Source of the DNA: Stieleria maiorica
GTDB lineage: Bacteria; Planctomycetota; Planctomycetia; Pirellulales; Pirellulaceae
NCBI RefSeq assembly: GCF_008035925.1
Contig: NZ_CP036264.1
Location: 8,871,121 to 8,935,120, forward strand
Length of the DNA: 64,000 bases
Direction of reading: 5' to 3'
In this document: positions 8,788-15,568 of the stretch, in pieces
Position numbering within the stretch: position 1 is the stretch's first letter
Layout of the letters: every line of letters begins with the position of its first letter
Notes under the pieces: generated by a model
The model's input: only the letters and a program-made list of their open reading frames with translations
What the model was told of the DNA's origin: nothing
Databases searched by the model: none
Made by a program: the position numbers and the translations under genes

Positions 8788-9261
8788 AACGTCCTCAGTT
8801 TTTCTCACTGCCGCGGGAAGTCGATCAGGATCAATTGTGCCAGCGTTTCTTGGCGCGAGCTTACCATTCATCAACACCGGTACGCGATGATACAGTGTTT
8901 TTGGTCCGCCATACGAGATCGCAATAGGCGGGTTGCGCATTTTCGGCATCATCTCGCTAGGAGCAAATTTGCCGCGGAATTGAACCACCCAATACCATCT
9001 GCGATTTTGTTCTCGAACCAACGTGCATCCGGATAGTTCCCATTTGAATAGCCCAATCTCTCGCGAGTCATGATACGCGCACCCCAACTTCATGGCCTGT
9101 GCGGCGTTCAGTGGGATATCTTCGGTTGATGGATCCCATTTGGGAGTCTTTTCTAAAATGGACGGTTTGACAACGAAAACATCGCGGTCAACTCTGAACT
9201 CAGCGGCACACACGCATCGAAGCAACAGGGCCAGACAAAAGGCAAACGCAATAAATCGCAT
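8743..9261 (-). CDS. Cassette-borne secreted protein, unknown
   Basis: The 172-residue product has a clear signal peptide (MRFIAFAFCLALLLRCVCAA). The mature part has two Cys (GCAY and SGCTL) and a WYWVVQF segment. The ATG at 9261 has an AGAGAGA ribosome site and lies about 20 bp after the attC-like end at 9282. The longer ORF (to 9402) reads through that site. The last codons lie inside attC-like site 1. I recognise no domain. Confidence 0.65.
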   Translation of the reverse strand: MRFIAFAFCLALLLRCVCAAEFRVDRDVFVVKPSILEKTPKWDPSTEDIPLNAAQAMKLGCAYHDSREIGLFKWELSGCTLVREQNRRWYWVVQFRGKFAPSEMMPKMRNPPIAISYGGPKTLYHRVPVLMNGKLAPRNAGTIDPDRLPAAVRKTEDVGEPRDEPKTRSRHF

Positions 9262-9281
9262 TCGGAATCTCTCTGTGTGGC

Positions 9282-9372
9282 GAACGTTACCGATCACCCG
9301 GTCCGCGCGGTTGATCTTCCATTTTCGAATCGCCCCGACTCGCGGACTCGGGTACATCGGATTGTTCTGTGC
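9282..9372 (-). repeat. attC-like site 2
   Basis: On the minus strand, CCGATGTACCCGAGTCCGCG pairs with CGCGGACCGGGTGATCGG, with an unpaired A and an extra base on one arm. A GAACAAT box and a GTTCGCC end flank it. The end departs from strict GTTRRRY. Confidence 0.65.
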
Positions 9373-9895
9373 TCCTCTCGCTCGCGCGCAAGCCATCCGC
9401 AAAGCCCTGCCAATTGAAGTCGTTCACGAGGTCAGGATTGTCGGTTGCGACGTTTTCAATCGCGTCAGCCATTGTAGTTGGATCGACGAATCTAAGGTAA
9501 ATCGCGGTATACACATCCTCCTCGTCATCCTGTGAAAGTTGGATTGTGAATCCCGGATCGTCAATCCGCCAAATCCCCATGTCGGGATCGTTGGCAAAGT
9601 TGGCGGTTTCGTGACTTGGGTACTCGGTGTTTAGTCGCGATCGCAGTTCCTCGAATGTTCCGACCTTGTCGTATTGGACAATTGCGCCAAATTCATCCTT
9701 CGCGATGTCACACGGTCGCCATGCCCTTTCCCCATCATCGATCAAATCTGCGGTGACGTCCTGTTCCGCTGCGAAAAGCGTTGCATGATTCAAAAGTGCG
9801 ACTGTTTTGCCATCCCAGGCGTCGCCGGATGACGAGCGAAAGTCGCAACCAACGAGAATCACCAAGCCGACAGCAAATGGGGCGAGTGTTTTCAT
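9287..9895 (-). CDS. Cassette-borne lipoprotein, unknown
   Basis: The 202-residue product starts with a lipoprotein signal (MKTLAPFAVGLVILVGC, lipobox Cys about residue 17). The mature part is acidic, with no family I know (HETANFANDPDMGIWRIDD...). It is translated from the ATG at 9895, which directly follows the conserved 5' module (9904-10220). The ORF continues in frame into that module, but the same extension is frameshifted in copy 2, so it is not coding. The gene ends within attC-like site 2. Confidence 0.65.
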   Translation of the reverse strand: MKTLAPFAVGLVILVGCDFRSSSGDAWDGKTVALLNHATLFAAEQDVTADLIDDGERAWRPCDIAKDEFGAIVQYDKVGTFEELRSRLNTEYPSHETANFANDPDMGIWRIDDPGFTIQLSQDDEEDVYTAIYLRFVDPTTMADAIENVATDNPDLVNDFNWQGFADGLRASERSTEQSDVPESASRGDSKMEDQPRGPGDR

Positions 9896-9903
9896 GTCTT
9901 GCA

Positions 9904-10220
9904 CAGAACGGGAGCGTTCAGTGGCGTGCGGCGAAGTGCCAAGCCTCTTTGATTCACCACTCGAACGTGATTCTAGCACATCTCGCAACCACGCGGCCAA
10001 CTAGCGCGTCCACTGCAACGCGTTGCTGTGCGGCGCGAGGGTATCGCCGCATGTAGCGGAGTCAACCGGAGTTGCAATCCTGCAACGATCCTGCTTAAAC
10101 CTGAGGTTCGTGGTCGCCCCGCAATCACCGACATACTTTAGGAGGTCCAGCATGACCTACTTCAGATCCTAAGTTTGTCACCAGTTGATTTCTTTACCAA
10201 TTCATCGCCAAACTCGCGCC
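9904..10220 (-). repeat. Conserved 5' cassette module, copy 1
   Basis: This ~315-bp segment is nearly identical to 10791-11104 and 12486-12799. Read on minus, it runs from the attC-like end GTTAGAC to the next gene's start. It contains a short attC-like piece (CAACGCGTTGCAGTGGACG ending in GTTGGCC) and a possible -10 (TGTGCTAGAAT). On plus it holds GGAGG plus ATG opening a mini-ORF that is broken in this copy by one inserted base. Confidence 0.85.
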
Positions 10221-10312
10221 GTCTAACGTCCGCCGTAACCGGGCGGCGACGAAAGATTGTCCATTTCATAACCGCCCGAATTCGCCGCTCCGGTTCACGG
10301 CATGGTTCTGTG
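10221..10312 (-). repeat. attC-like site 3
   Basis: The minus strand ends in GTTAGAC, a perfect GTTRRRY core. The arms CCGTGAACCGGAGCGGCGA and TCGCCGCCCGGTTACGG pair along their length, with an unpaired A and an unpaired G on one arm only. The opposite box is AGAACCATG. It lies directly after the stop of the DUF4279-like gene. Confidence 0.8.
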
Positions 10313-10319
10313 CCGTACT

Positions 10320-10784
10320 TTACGCGACGATGACGGAAACAGCGAACGGAATCTCTAGTGTCTTGAACAACTCCAGCGCCGTGTGTGGTATCTCGAAACC
10401 AGCGTGATCGCAGTTGGAGCGGTAACTGCAGAATACGTCAATCTTGAATCGCGATTTCAGTGATTTGAGATAGTTGAGATTCGGACGAACCACGTTCATG
10501 AGCCCTTCGATGTGGGCTTCGAGCGGTTCAGTTTCTGACAAGTCAGGCTCGTAATGCCATGCGTCATCTTTGAATTGCGGAGAGCGAGGCTCACGGCGTT
10601 CGCCCTTGCGTCGATGCATCGTTGGTTTAACGCCAAGCTGCTCAGTGATTTCGTCAAATGGGATGTCCATGCCATGGATGCGCAGTGTGGCGCTGAAGTG
10701 GAAATAGTTTTCCTCGTCGGATTCATCGCCGTCGAGAAATCCACGTAGCGTGCGAAACATCTTCGGTCCGGATGAATCATTCAT
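10320..10784 (-). CDS. DUF4279 domain protein (cassette gene)
   Basis: The 154-residue soluble protein matches the DUF4279 pattern: FSATLRIHGMDIPFDEITEQ, LGVKPTMHRRKGERR, a central DDAWHYEP and a C-terminal FEIPHTALELFKTLEIPFAV. DUF4279 proteins are small accessory proteins of unknown function. I chose the ATG at 10784; an ATG two codons upstream is possible. The 5' module (10791-11104) lies right upstream and attC-like site 3 right downstream, so gene plus module plus site form a complete cassette. Confidence 0.8.
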   Translation of the reverse strand: MNDSSGPKMFRTLRGFLDGDESDEENYFHFSATLRIHGMDIPFDEITEQLGVKPTMHRRKGERREPRSPQFKDDAWHYEPDLSETEPLEAHIEGLMNVVRPNLNYLKSLKSRFKIDVFCSYRSNCDHAGFEIPHTALELFKTLEIPFAVSVIVA

Positions 10785-10790
10785 ATGCAC

Positions 10791-11104
10791 AGAACGGGAG
10801 CGTTCAGTGGCGTGCGGCGAAGTGCCAAGCCTCTTTATTCACCACTAGAAGGTGATTCTAGCACATCTCGCAACCACGCGGCTAACTAGCACGTCCACTG
10901 CAACGCGTTGTTGGGCGGCGCGAGGCTATCGCCGGATGTAGCGGAGTCAATCGGAGTTGCAATCCCGCAACAATCCTGCTTGAACCTGAGGTTCGTTGTC
11001 GCCCCGCAATCACCGACATGCTTAAGGAGGTCCAGCATGACCTATTCAGATCCTAAGTTTGTCACCCGTTGATTTCTTTACCAATTGATTGCCAAATTCG
11101 CGCC
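10791..11104 (-). repeat. Conserved 5' cassette module, copy 2
   Basis: This is the second copy of the ~315-bp module. It has a short deletion where copies 1 and 3 read GATTCACCACTCGAACGTG, which breaks the frame open in those copies. The possible -10 (TAGAAT) and the short attC-like piece ending GTTAGCC are kept. The plus-strand mini-ORF is intact at 11037-11072. Confidence 0.85.
11037..11072 (+). other. Mini-ORF with strong ribosome site inside the 5' module
   Basis: AAGGAGG lies six bases before an ATG that opens an 11-codon frame (MTYSDPKFVTR, stop). The copy at 12732-12767 encodes MTYSDPKFVTS; the copy at 10152 is frameshifted. It may be the head of a gene truncated when the module formed. 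There is no evidence that it is translated. Confidence 0.4.
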
Positions 11105-11194
11105 GCCCAACGACCGCGATAACCGAGTCGCGGCGAATGATTTTCCATTGTCGAAAACGACGACTCCGCGACTTCGGTTCATCGCATGGTTCGC
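11105..11194 (-). repeat. attC-like site 4
   Basis: The minus strand ends in GTTGGGC (GTTRRRY). The arms GCGATGAACCGAAGTCGCGG and CCGCGACTCGGTTATCGC pair with a single unpaired A and a single unpaired G on one side. The outer AAC/GTT also pair. It lies just after the stop of the DUF4303-like gene. Confidence 0.82.
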
Positions 11195-11200
11195 CGGGAA

Positions 11201-12433
11201 TCAATCCCATCCGATTGTGTACGCCCAATACCCTTCTTCGAGCTCAGGAACCGGACGCGTTGCCTCGTGCCCATCATACGCCCACCCCTCGTAACAAAAA
11301 TCTGGTTTCAGCGCCGAAAGTTCTGATTGAAGCGATTCCCGTCCAAGCGTGGTAATAACAACCAATCCTTCGGCCTGCGGCCAAATATTCAAGTCTTCTT
11401 CATCGTCCTCTTCCGGGCACTCATGAATTGTTACGTAAACGTCTGCAACAGTTGGAAGTTCGGAGATTCGCCTGAGTTCAGCAAATATCCCATCGAGGTT
11501 GGGAATCTCCTTCCATACAGCGTTTGCCGCTATGGACTGCTCGTCGAAGTTGTCATCGAAGAATTGTTCAAAACGGACCAAAGGCAATGTTTCAAATTCT
11601 TCGAGATCGTATTGACGCATGATCTCGCGGATCAGTAGCGTCCGCTTCTCCGTTTCTTTGTCTTCTGCAATTCGAGCCGGATTCCGATGCTGCGACTCCT
11701 CTCCGGGTTCGATCATATAACCCGCATGTTCTGAGAGGATTTCGCGGAAGAGGCTACTGGCGGAACTGTTCTTCGAGGCATCCATGTAGCCGCGTTCCGC
11801 AGCAAATTGATCATAGCGTGTTTTCGGATTCAAGAATCTTGCCGACTCGCGCTCCAGCCATTCAGAATCATTTGACATGGGATAGGTGCAAAGCCAAACA
11901 ATCGTCGATGAATCCGAGTCAAGAGCAACTGATGGTAAAAATCGCTGGAGAGCGATTGTCATTGCCGCGAACACTTCCACCTTCAGTTGACGTTGAGTTT
12001 CTGGCGTAAGTTCGGACTTCCGATAAGAATGATGATCGTGATGTAGCGATCGCTCTTTGTCTCGGACCCATATTTCTGGCTCTTTAAAGAATCCCGTCGG
12101 CTTTTTGTAGCTGCCACACAGATACTGGTGCTCCCATCTCAATGGATCCCAGCGTTCAGCACTTTGAATCAGTTCGTCAACTGAAACGCCCATCGTGCGT
12201 GCAAGTGCGAATCGAGAAGGGTCTTCCAACGCTTCATTCTTCCTGTCGCTGAATCCCTTTTCTGTCGAGGCTGACGCGCCAATTGCACAGAAAATTCGAG
12301 GACTATCAGCAATCGCGATCAATGAGAAACCATAAACCGGTGAATCAACACGTGAAGTAAGGTCAGCCCAACACTTCTCGATTGAACTAAGAATCAATTG
12401 TGACAGTTCCGTAGTCGGCACAATACGCGTCAT
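11201..12433 (-). CDS. DUF4303-like protein with extra C-terminal region (cassette gene)
   Basis: The 410-residue protein has an N-terminal ~180 residues resembling DUF4303 (ILSSIEKCWADLTSRV..., PVYGFSLIAIADSPRIFCAI, RWDPLRWEHQ). The second half is acidic and unfamiliar, ending EEGYWAYTIGWD. DUF4303 has no known activity. I start at ATG 12433; the ORF continues upstream through the 5' module, where the same MAAWLRD... extension as copy 1 appears, so it is judged non-coding. It is unusually long for a cassette gene. attC-like site 4 lies immediately downstream. Confidence 0.65.
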   Translation of the reverse strand: MTRIVPTTELSQLILSSIEKCWADLTSRVDSPVYGFSLIAIADSPRIFCAIGASASTEKGFSDRKNEALEDPSRFALARTMGVSVDELIQSAERWDPLRWEHQYLCGSYKKPTGFFKEPEIWVRDKERSLHHDHHSYRKSELTPETQRQLKVEVFAAMTIALQRFLPSVALDSDSSTIVWLCTYPMSNDSEWLERESARFLNPKTRYDQFAAERGYMDASKNSSASSLFREILSEHAGYMIEPGEESQHRNPARIAEDKETEKRTLLIREIMRQYDLEEFETLPLVRFEQFFDDNFDEQSIAANAVWKEIPNLDGIFAELRRISELPTVADVYVTIHECPEEDDEEDLNIWPQAEGLVVITTLGRESLQSELSALKPDFCYEGWAYDGHEATRPVPELEEGYWAYTIGWD

Positions 12434-12485
12434 GTGCAAGTATCGCTCAAATTGCAAGTTGACGTCCGGATTTCTCGACTTCGGC

Positions 12486-12799
12486 GAACGGGAGCGTTCA
12501 GTGGCGTGCGGCGAAGTGCCAAGCCTCTTTGATTCACCACTCGAACGTGATTCTAGCACATCTCGCAACCACGCGGCCAACTAGCACGTCCACTGCAACG
12601 CGTTGTTGGGCGGCGCGAGGGTATCGCCGCATGTAGCGGAGTACATTGGAGTTGCAATCCTGCATCGATCCTGCTTGAACCTGAGGTTCGTTGTCGCCCC
12701 GCAATCACCGACATGCTTTAGGAGGTCCAGCATGACGTATTCAGATCCTAAGTTTGTCACCAGTTGATTTCATTACCAATTCATCGCCAAACTCGCGCC
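12486..12799 (-). repeat. Conserved 5' cassette module, copy 3
   Basis: This third copy of the ~315-bp module lies between attC-like site 5 and the DUF4303-like gene. It has the same TGTGCTAGAAT motif, short attC-like piece and intact plus-strand mini-ORF (12732-12767). Confidence 0.85.
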
Positions 12800-12889
12800 G
12801 TCCAACGTCAGTCGTGACCGGGGCCGCGCAATTGACATTGATCTCGTGAAACGCCGGATCGCGGCCTCCGGTTCACGACATGGTTACCC
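12800..12889 (-). repeat. attC-like site 5
   Basis: The minus strand ends in GTTGGAC (GTTRRRY). The arms GTCGTGAACCGGAGGCCGCG and CGCGGCCCCGGTCACGAC pair fully except for two unpaired A residues on one arm. It lies just after the stop of the gene at 12884-13168. Confidence 0.82.
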
Positions 12890-13168
12890 GCTATTGAAAT
12901 TGACGAAGGCCCAAGTAGCGAGGCGGGAAAGAAACCAGAGGGCGATCGCGGTGGTTCCGGCCACAACGAGATAGGGATATGCAGCTTCGACCCGGTCTAA
13001 TCGATTGCCGAAGATCGATACGCAGGGAAATAAGGTAAACGGAAGAAAGACCCACTCCCAGGGATGTACTATTCCCTTGGGTGGAATCAATTCGAGGACT
13101 GGCAGCGACAAGCATGCAAAAAGCGTGTAAATCGTGAAGAAGATTAAGTTCGGGTGAACGTGCTGCAT
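12884..13168 (-). CDS. Small three-helix membrane protein (cassette gene)
   Basis: The 94-residue protein has three predicted membrane helices (NLIFFTIYTLFACLSLPVL, WVFLPFTLFPCVSIF and YLVVAGTTAIALWFL). I recognise no family. The ATG at 13168 lies close after degenerate attC-like site 6; the longer ORF runs through that site. The stop lies at the edge of site 5. Confidence 0.6.
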   Translation of the reverse strand: MQHVHPNLIFFTIYTLFACLSLPVLELIPPKGIVHPWEWVFLPFTLFPCVSIFGNRLDRVEAAYPYLVVAGTTAIALWFLSRLATWAFVNFNSG

Positions 13169-13206
13169 TGATGCCTCTAAACGCAGGACCCTGACCGGTT
13201 CCGTCG

Positions 13207-13300
13207 GGTAACGGCTGAAATCACGCGGGACGGGCGAGCGACTTGCAAGCCGACAAAAAAACGTGACTCCCGCCCTCCGTTGCAACCCATGGTTCTGCCT
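13207..13300 (-). repeat. attC-like site 6, degenerate
   Basis: On minus, an AGAACCATGGGTTGCAACGG arm pairs with CCGTTACCC and inner GC-rich segments. The GTTRRRY end is missing, so this is probably a decayed site. It marks the right end of the recognisable array. Confidence 0.45.
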
Positions 13301-13312
13301 TTCGGTTCTTAC

Positions 13313-13945
13313 TCATGGCTGCGAATCCGAATCGCGTTGACGCATTTTAGCAGCCATCTCGGGAGTCAAGGCAATCACCACCGACGATGCGCGAATCACA
13401 TCGATCTCATTATCCGCCAGTGCCCGCCCTGCCTCCTCTTCCATGAATCGGCGAACATCATCGAAGTTTGGAATGAACACCAGTTCGAGATTGTCTGGAT
13501 TTGGCAACGCGATCAACTGTTCGTAAGTGCCTACCTGCGATTCTCGAAGCACTCCACTCTCAGGCGCATCTGGATGAGGAGCGTCCGGTGCAACTGGAGG
13601 TGGCGCGGCGGAGGCAACCTCGGCAAATCCCTGAACAGTCAGTCGTCTACAAAGATCATTTGCCGAAGCCGAACCCGTTTTTGCTATAAGGGCATCATCT
13701 CGAATGACTAGATTCAATTGATCTTCGACATCCATTGTGATTTCTACAAGGTCAAGGTCATCGGCGCCTAGCTCCGCAAACGTGGCGTTGGACGCAATTT
13801 CATCGGCCGACATGTCGAGGTGCGACGCGATTACGGACTTGATCTCGTTGAGCATAGGCGTTTCGGTTTTGTGACGAACAACTGCTCCGCGTTGTCCGCA
13901 ACCGATGATGAGAACACAGTAAATCGCGACGACAAGTTGTTTCAT
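13313..13945 (-). CDS. Lipoprotein with acyl-carrier-like domain lacking the modified serine
   Basis: The 210-residue product has a lipoprotein signal (VLIIGC, Cys16). Residues 31-102 look like an acyl carrier domain: LNEIKSVIASHL, then TFAELGADDLDLVEI. The serine that carries phosphopantetheine in ACPs (GxDSL) is Asp63, so it cannot carry an acyl group in the usual way. The C-terminal part is Pro/Ala-rich, then EQLIALPNPDNLELVFIPN. AGGA precedes the ATG. It lies beside degenerate attC-like site 6 and may be the last cassette gene. Confidence 0.7.
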   Translation of the reverse strand: MKQLVVAIYCVLIIGCGQRGAVVRHKTETPMLNEIKSVIASHLDMSADEIASNATFAELGADDLDLVEITMDVEDQLNLVIRDDALIAKTGSASANDLCRRLTVQGFAEVASAAPPPVAPDAPHPDAPESGVLRESQVGTYEQLIALPNPDNLELVFIPNFDDVRRFMEEEAGRALADNEIDVIRASSVVIALTPEMAAKMRQRDSDSQP

Positions 13946-13972
13946 AGATCCTGTGGCAGAACTAGTAATTCT

Positions 13973-13990
13973 CCGGCGCGAGCGCCGGAT
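13973..13990. terminator. Perfect short palindrome between divergent genes
   Basis: TCCGGCG-CGAG-CGCCGGA is a 7-bp stem with a 4-base loop, just upstream of the minus-strand lipoprotein gene. There is no T-tract, so it may be a repeat or binding site instead of a terminator. Confidence 0.35.
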
Positions 13991-14180
13991 ATTTAGTCTA
14001 GCCCATGACCGGTTCCAATGGGCTGTGAGATCCGTTGATTGCGGTTTCGTCCTCCAAAATGTTGAGTTGCGTCACTGCCAGCGCATTGTGCGTTGGAATG
14101 TCCTGCAGGCGTTTGAGTGGCATGCGAGTCGGGTACAGGTGCGTGAGGGAGCCGGCGCTGTGATAGACTGGGGGTGCACC

Positions 14181-14339
14181 ATGAACCCCTACACGCCACC
14201 AACCGAAATTAACGACTCGACCACAGGGCCACCGCCGCGAAAGATCACGGACTGGGAGTGGACGATGCTGATCGCGGGAGCGGTGGTCATTGGGCTATGG
14301 ATTCTCAAGACGATTGCGATGTACTTTCTGCCGAATTGA
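14181..14339 (+). CDS. Small single-helix membrane protein (MNPYTPP type)
   Basis: The 52-residue product starts MNPYTPPTEIN, a beginning I associate with many small planctomycete membrane proteins, and has one hydrophobic helix (WTMLIAGAVVIGLWILKTIA). GGGGGTG lies eight bases before the ATG and decides the start; the ORF extends upstream to 13953 without a start signal. Function is unknown. Confidence 0.65.
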   Translation: MNPYTPPTEINDSTTGPPPRKITDWEWTMLIAGAVVIGLWILKTIAMYFLPN

Positions 14340-14930
14340 GTGAAGCGTTTCAGACGATTTCGCTTTCCCATATGCCGCTCGCTCACGCTTCCCGCTGGCA
14401 TGCCAGCACGCAGCGTAAGCTAGTGGCCCGAGTCCGCCCGCGCACCAAGCATTCCGTCACGCGCCGGTCGCTCACGCGTCCCGCTGGCATCGCGCACCTA
14501 CCCTGGCACCCTTCTCCCCCGGCTTTGCGGGGGAGAAGGGAGCCAGAATAAAAAGCGTACGATCACACCGATCACAAAAACCGCGATGGTATGGTGCAGG
14601 CGGCTGCATCGACCGCTAGCTCGAAGCGAACTCGCCTTCACCACGGCGGTCAGATTCACCTCCTCGCTGACACATGACAAAATCCATGCTCCGGTGGCCG
14701 ACGCCGGATCATGAAGAGATCGTCTTGGGATGATCGAACAAGCGGCAAAACGATGGTGGCAAGACGATGATGGGGAGAGATTGGCAGGATGATTCGGGAC
14801 AGAATGATCCGGCTGCGGCGTGTCGTCAGGTTACCGAAAAGTCTTTCTTTCTATCGTTTTGCCCCCATCGTTTTGCCATTCCTCGCTGGTGTGGCAGCGA
14901 TCGTGCAATGGGACCAATGCCGTCCTTTTC
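14340..14930. other. Intergenic region rich in small repeats
   Basis: I see no gene in these ~590 bp. Two direct copies of TCGCTCACGC(T/G)TCCCGCTGGC lie at about 14380 and 14469. A strong GC hairpin lies at 14510-14540. Inverted and direct copies of GCAAAACGATGG lie around 14747 and 14849-14880, related to the sequence near 6617. Confidence 0.6.
14510..14540. terminator. Strong GC hairpin, possible bidirectional terminator
   Basis: CCTTCTCCCCC and GGGGGAGAAGG are perfect inverted repeats around GGCTTTGC. No T-tract follows. It sits downstream of the small gene at 14181-14339. Confidence 0.45.
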
Positions 14931-15209
14931 TTACAGGCTGCCGCTGACGTCCAGGCCTGCCAGGGTCAGGCCCGTGTTTTCCGTCAACGGTGAATCGGCG
15001 AAGTTGTTTCCGGCAAAGGCTTCGGCGATGCTTCCGTCGATCGCGACGGCTTCCGCAGCGGATTGGTTGCTGGCCGCCGCGTTGGCGTAGCTGCCGTATT
15101 CCGCAAAACTGATCGCCGTGCTGCCCGAACGGGCCATCGCCGAGGACCGACTGCCGTTGACGGCGTACGATTTGGCGACGCTGCCGCCGGAGGCGTAGGC
15201 CCGTGACAC
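14931..15209 (-). CDS. Ala/Ser/Gly-rich period-8 repeat protein fragment
   Basis: This is 92 residues from a GTG. Gly-Ser (or Gln-Ser) pairs recur about every eight residues (GGSVAKSYAVNGS, SGSTAISFAEYGS, AIDGSIAEAFAG), resembling head repeats of adhesin-like proteins. Upstream codons continue the same pattern for about 15 residues without a good start, so this may be the decayed end of a larger repeat protein. There is no signal peptide. Coding status is uncertain. Confidence 0.4.
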   Translation of the reverse strand: MSRAYASGGSVAKSYAVNGSRSSAMARSGSTAISFAEYGSYANAAASNQSAAEAVAIDGSIAEAFAGNNFADSPLTENTGLTLAGLDVSGSL

Positions 15210-15568
15210 GCTTCCGTTTCTGGCGACCGCGCGAGCTTGACTGTTGTTGTTTCCTGCGAGGCGGGGGATCGTTCGGAGAAGGGCTGTGGAGCGAATCTCG
15301 CCAGCCGATTTCTTGGTTCACACGTACCTGCGAGATTCCCCATCGCCCCCCTAAAACTTTTTCGCGATTCTTGAGATCTCCAGGCGAAACGGCCCACAAA
15401 CACGGCGATTCAGTCGTTTTTGGATCGCGTCGACATCGACGACGGCACCTCGATCGGGCGGGATTGGTCCCGTGCCGGGGCCAGATTTCACGACAACTTT
15501 CGGGAGGTTGTTGTTTCAATAGAATGAACCAGATGATCCGATTCAGTTTTCCCGGTCAGGCATACTTC

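Noticed and set aside
9896..12580. N-terminal extensions MAAWLRDVLESRSS... of two cassette genes
   Set aside because: The same extension appears only because the 5' module is duplicated. It is frameshifted in copy 2 and overlaps the presumed promoter.
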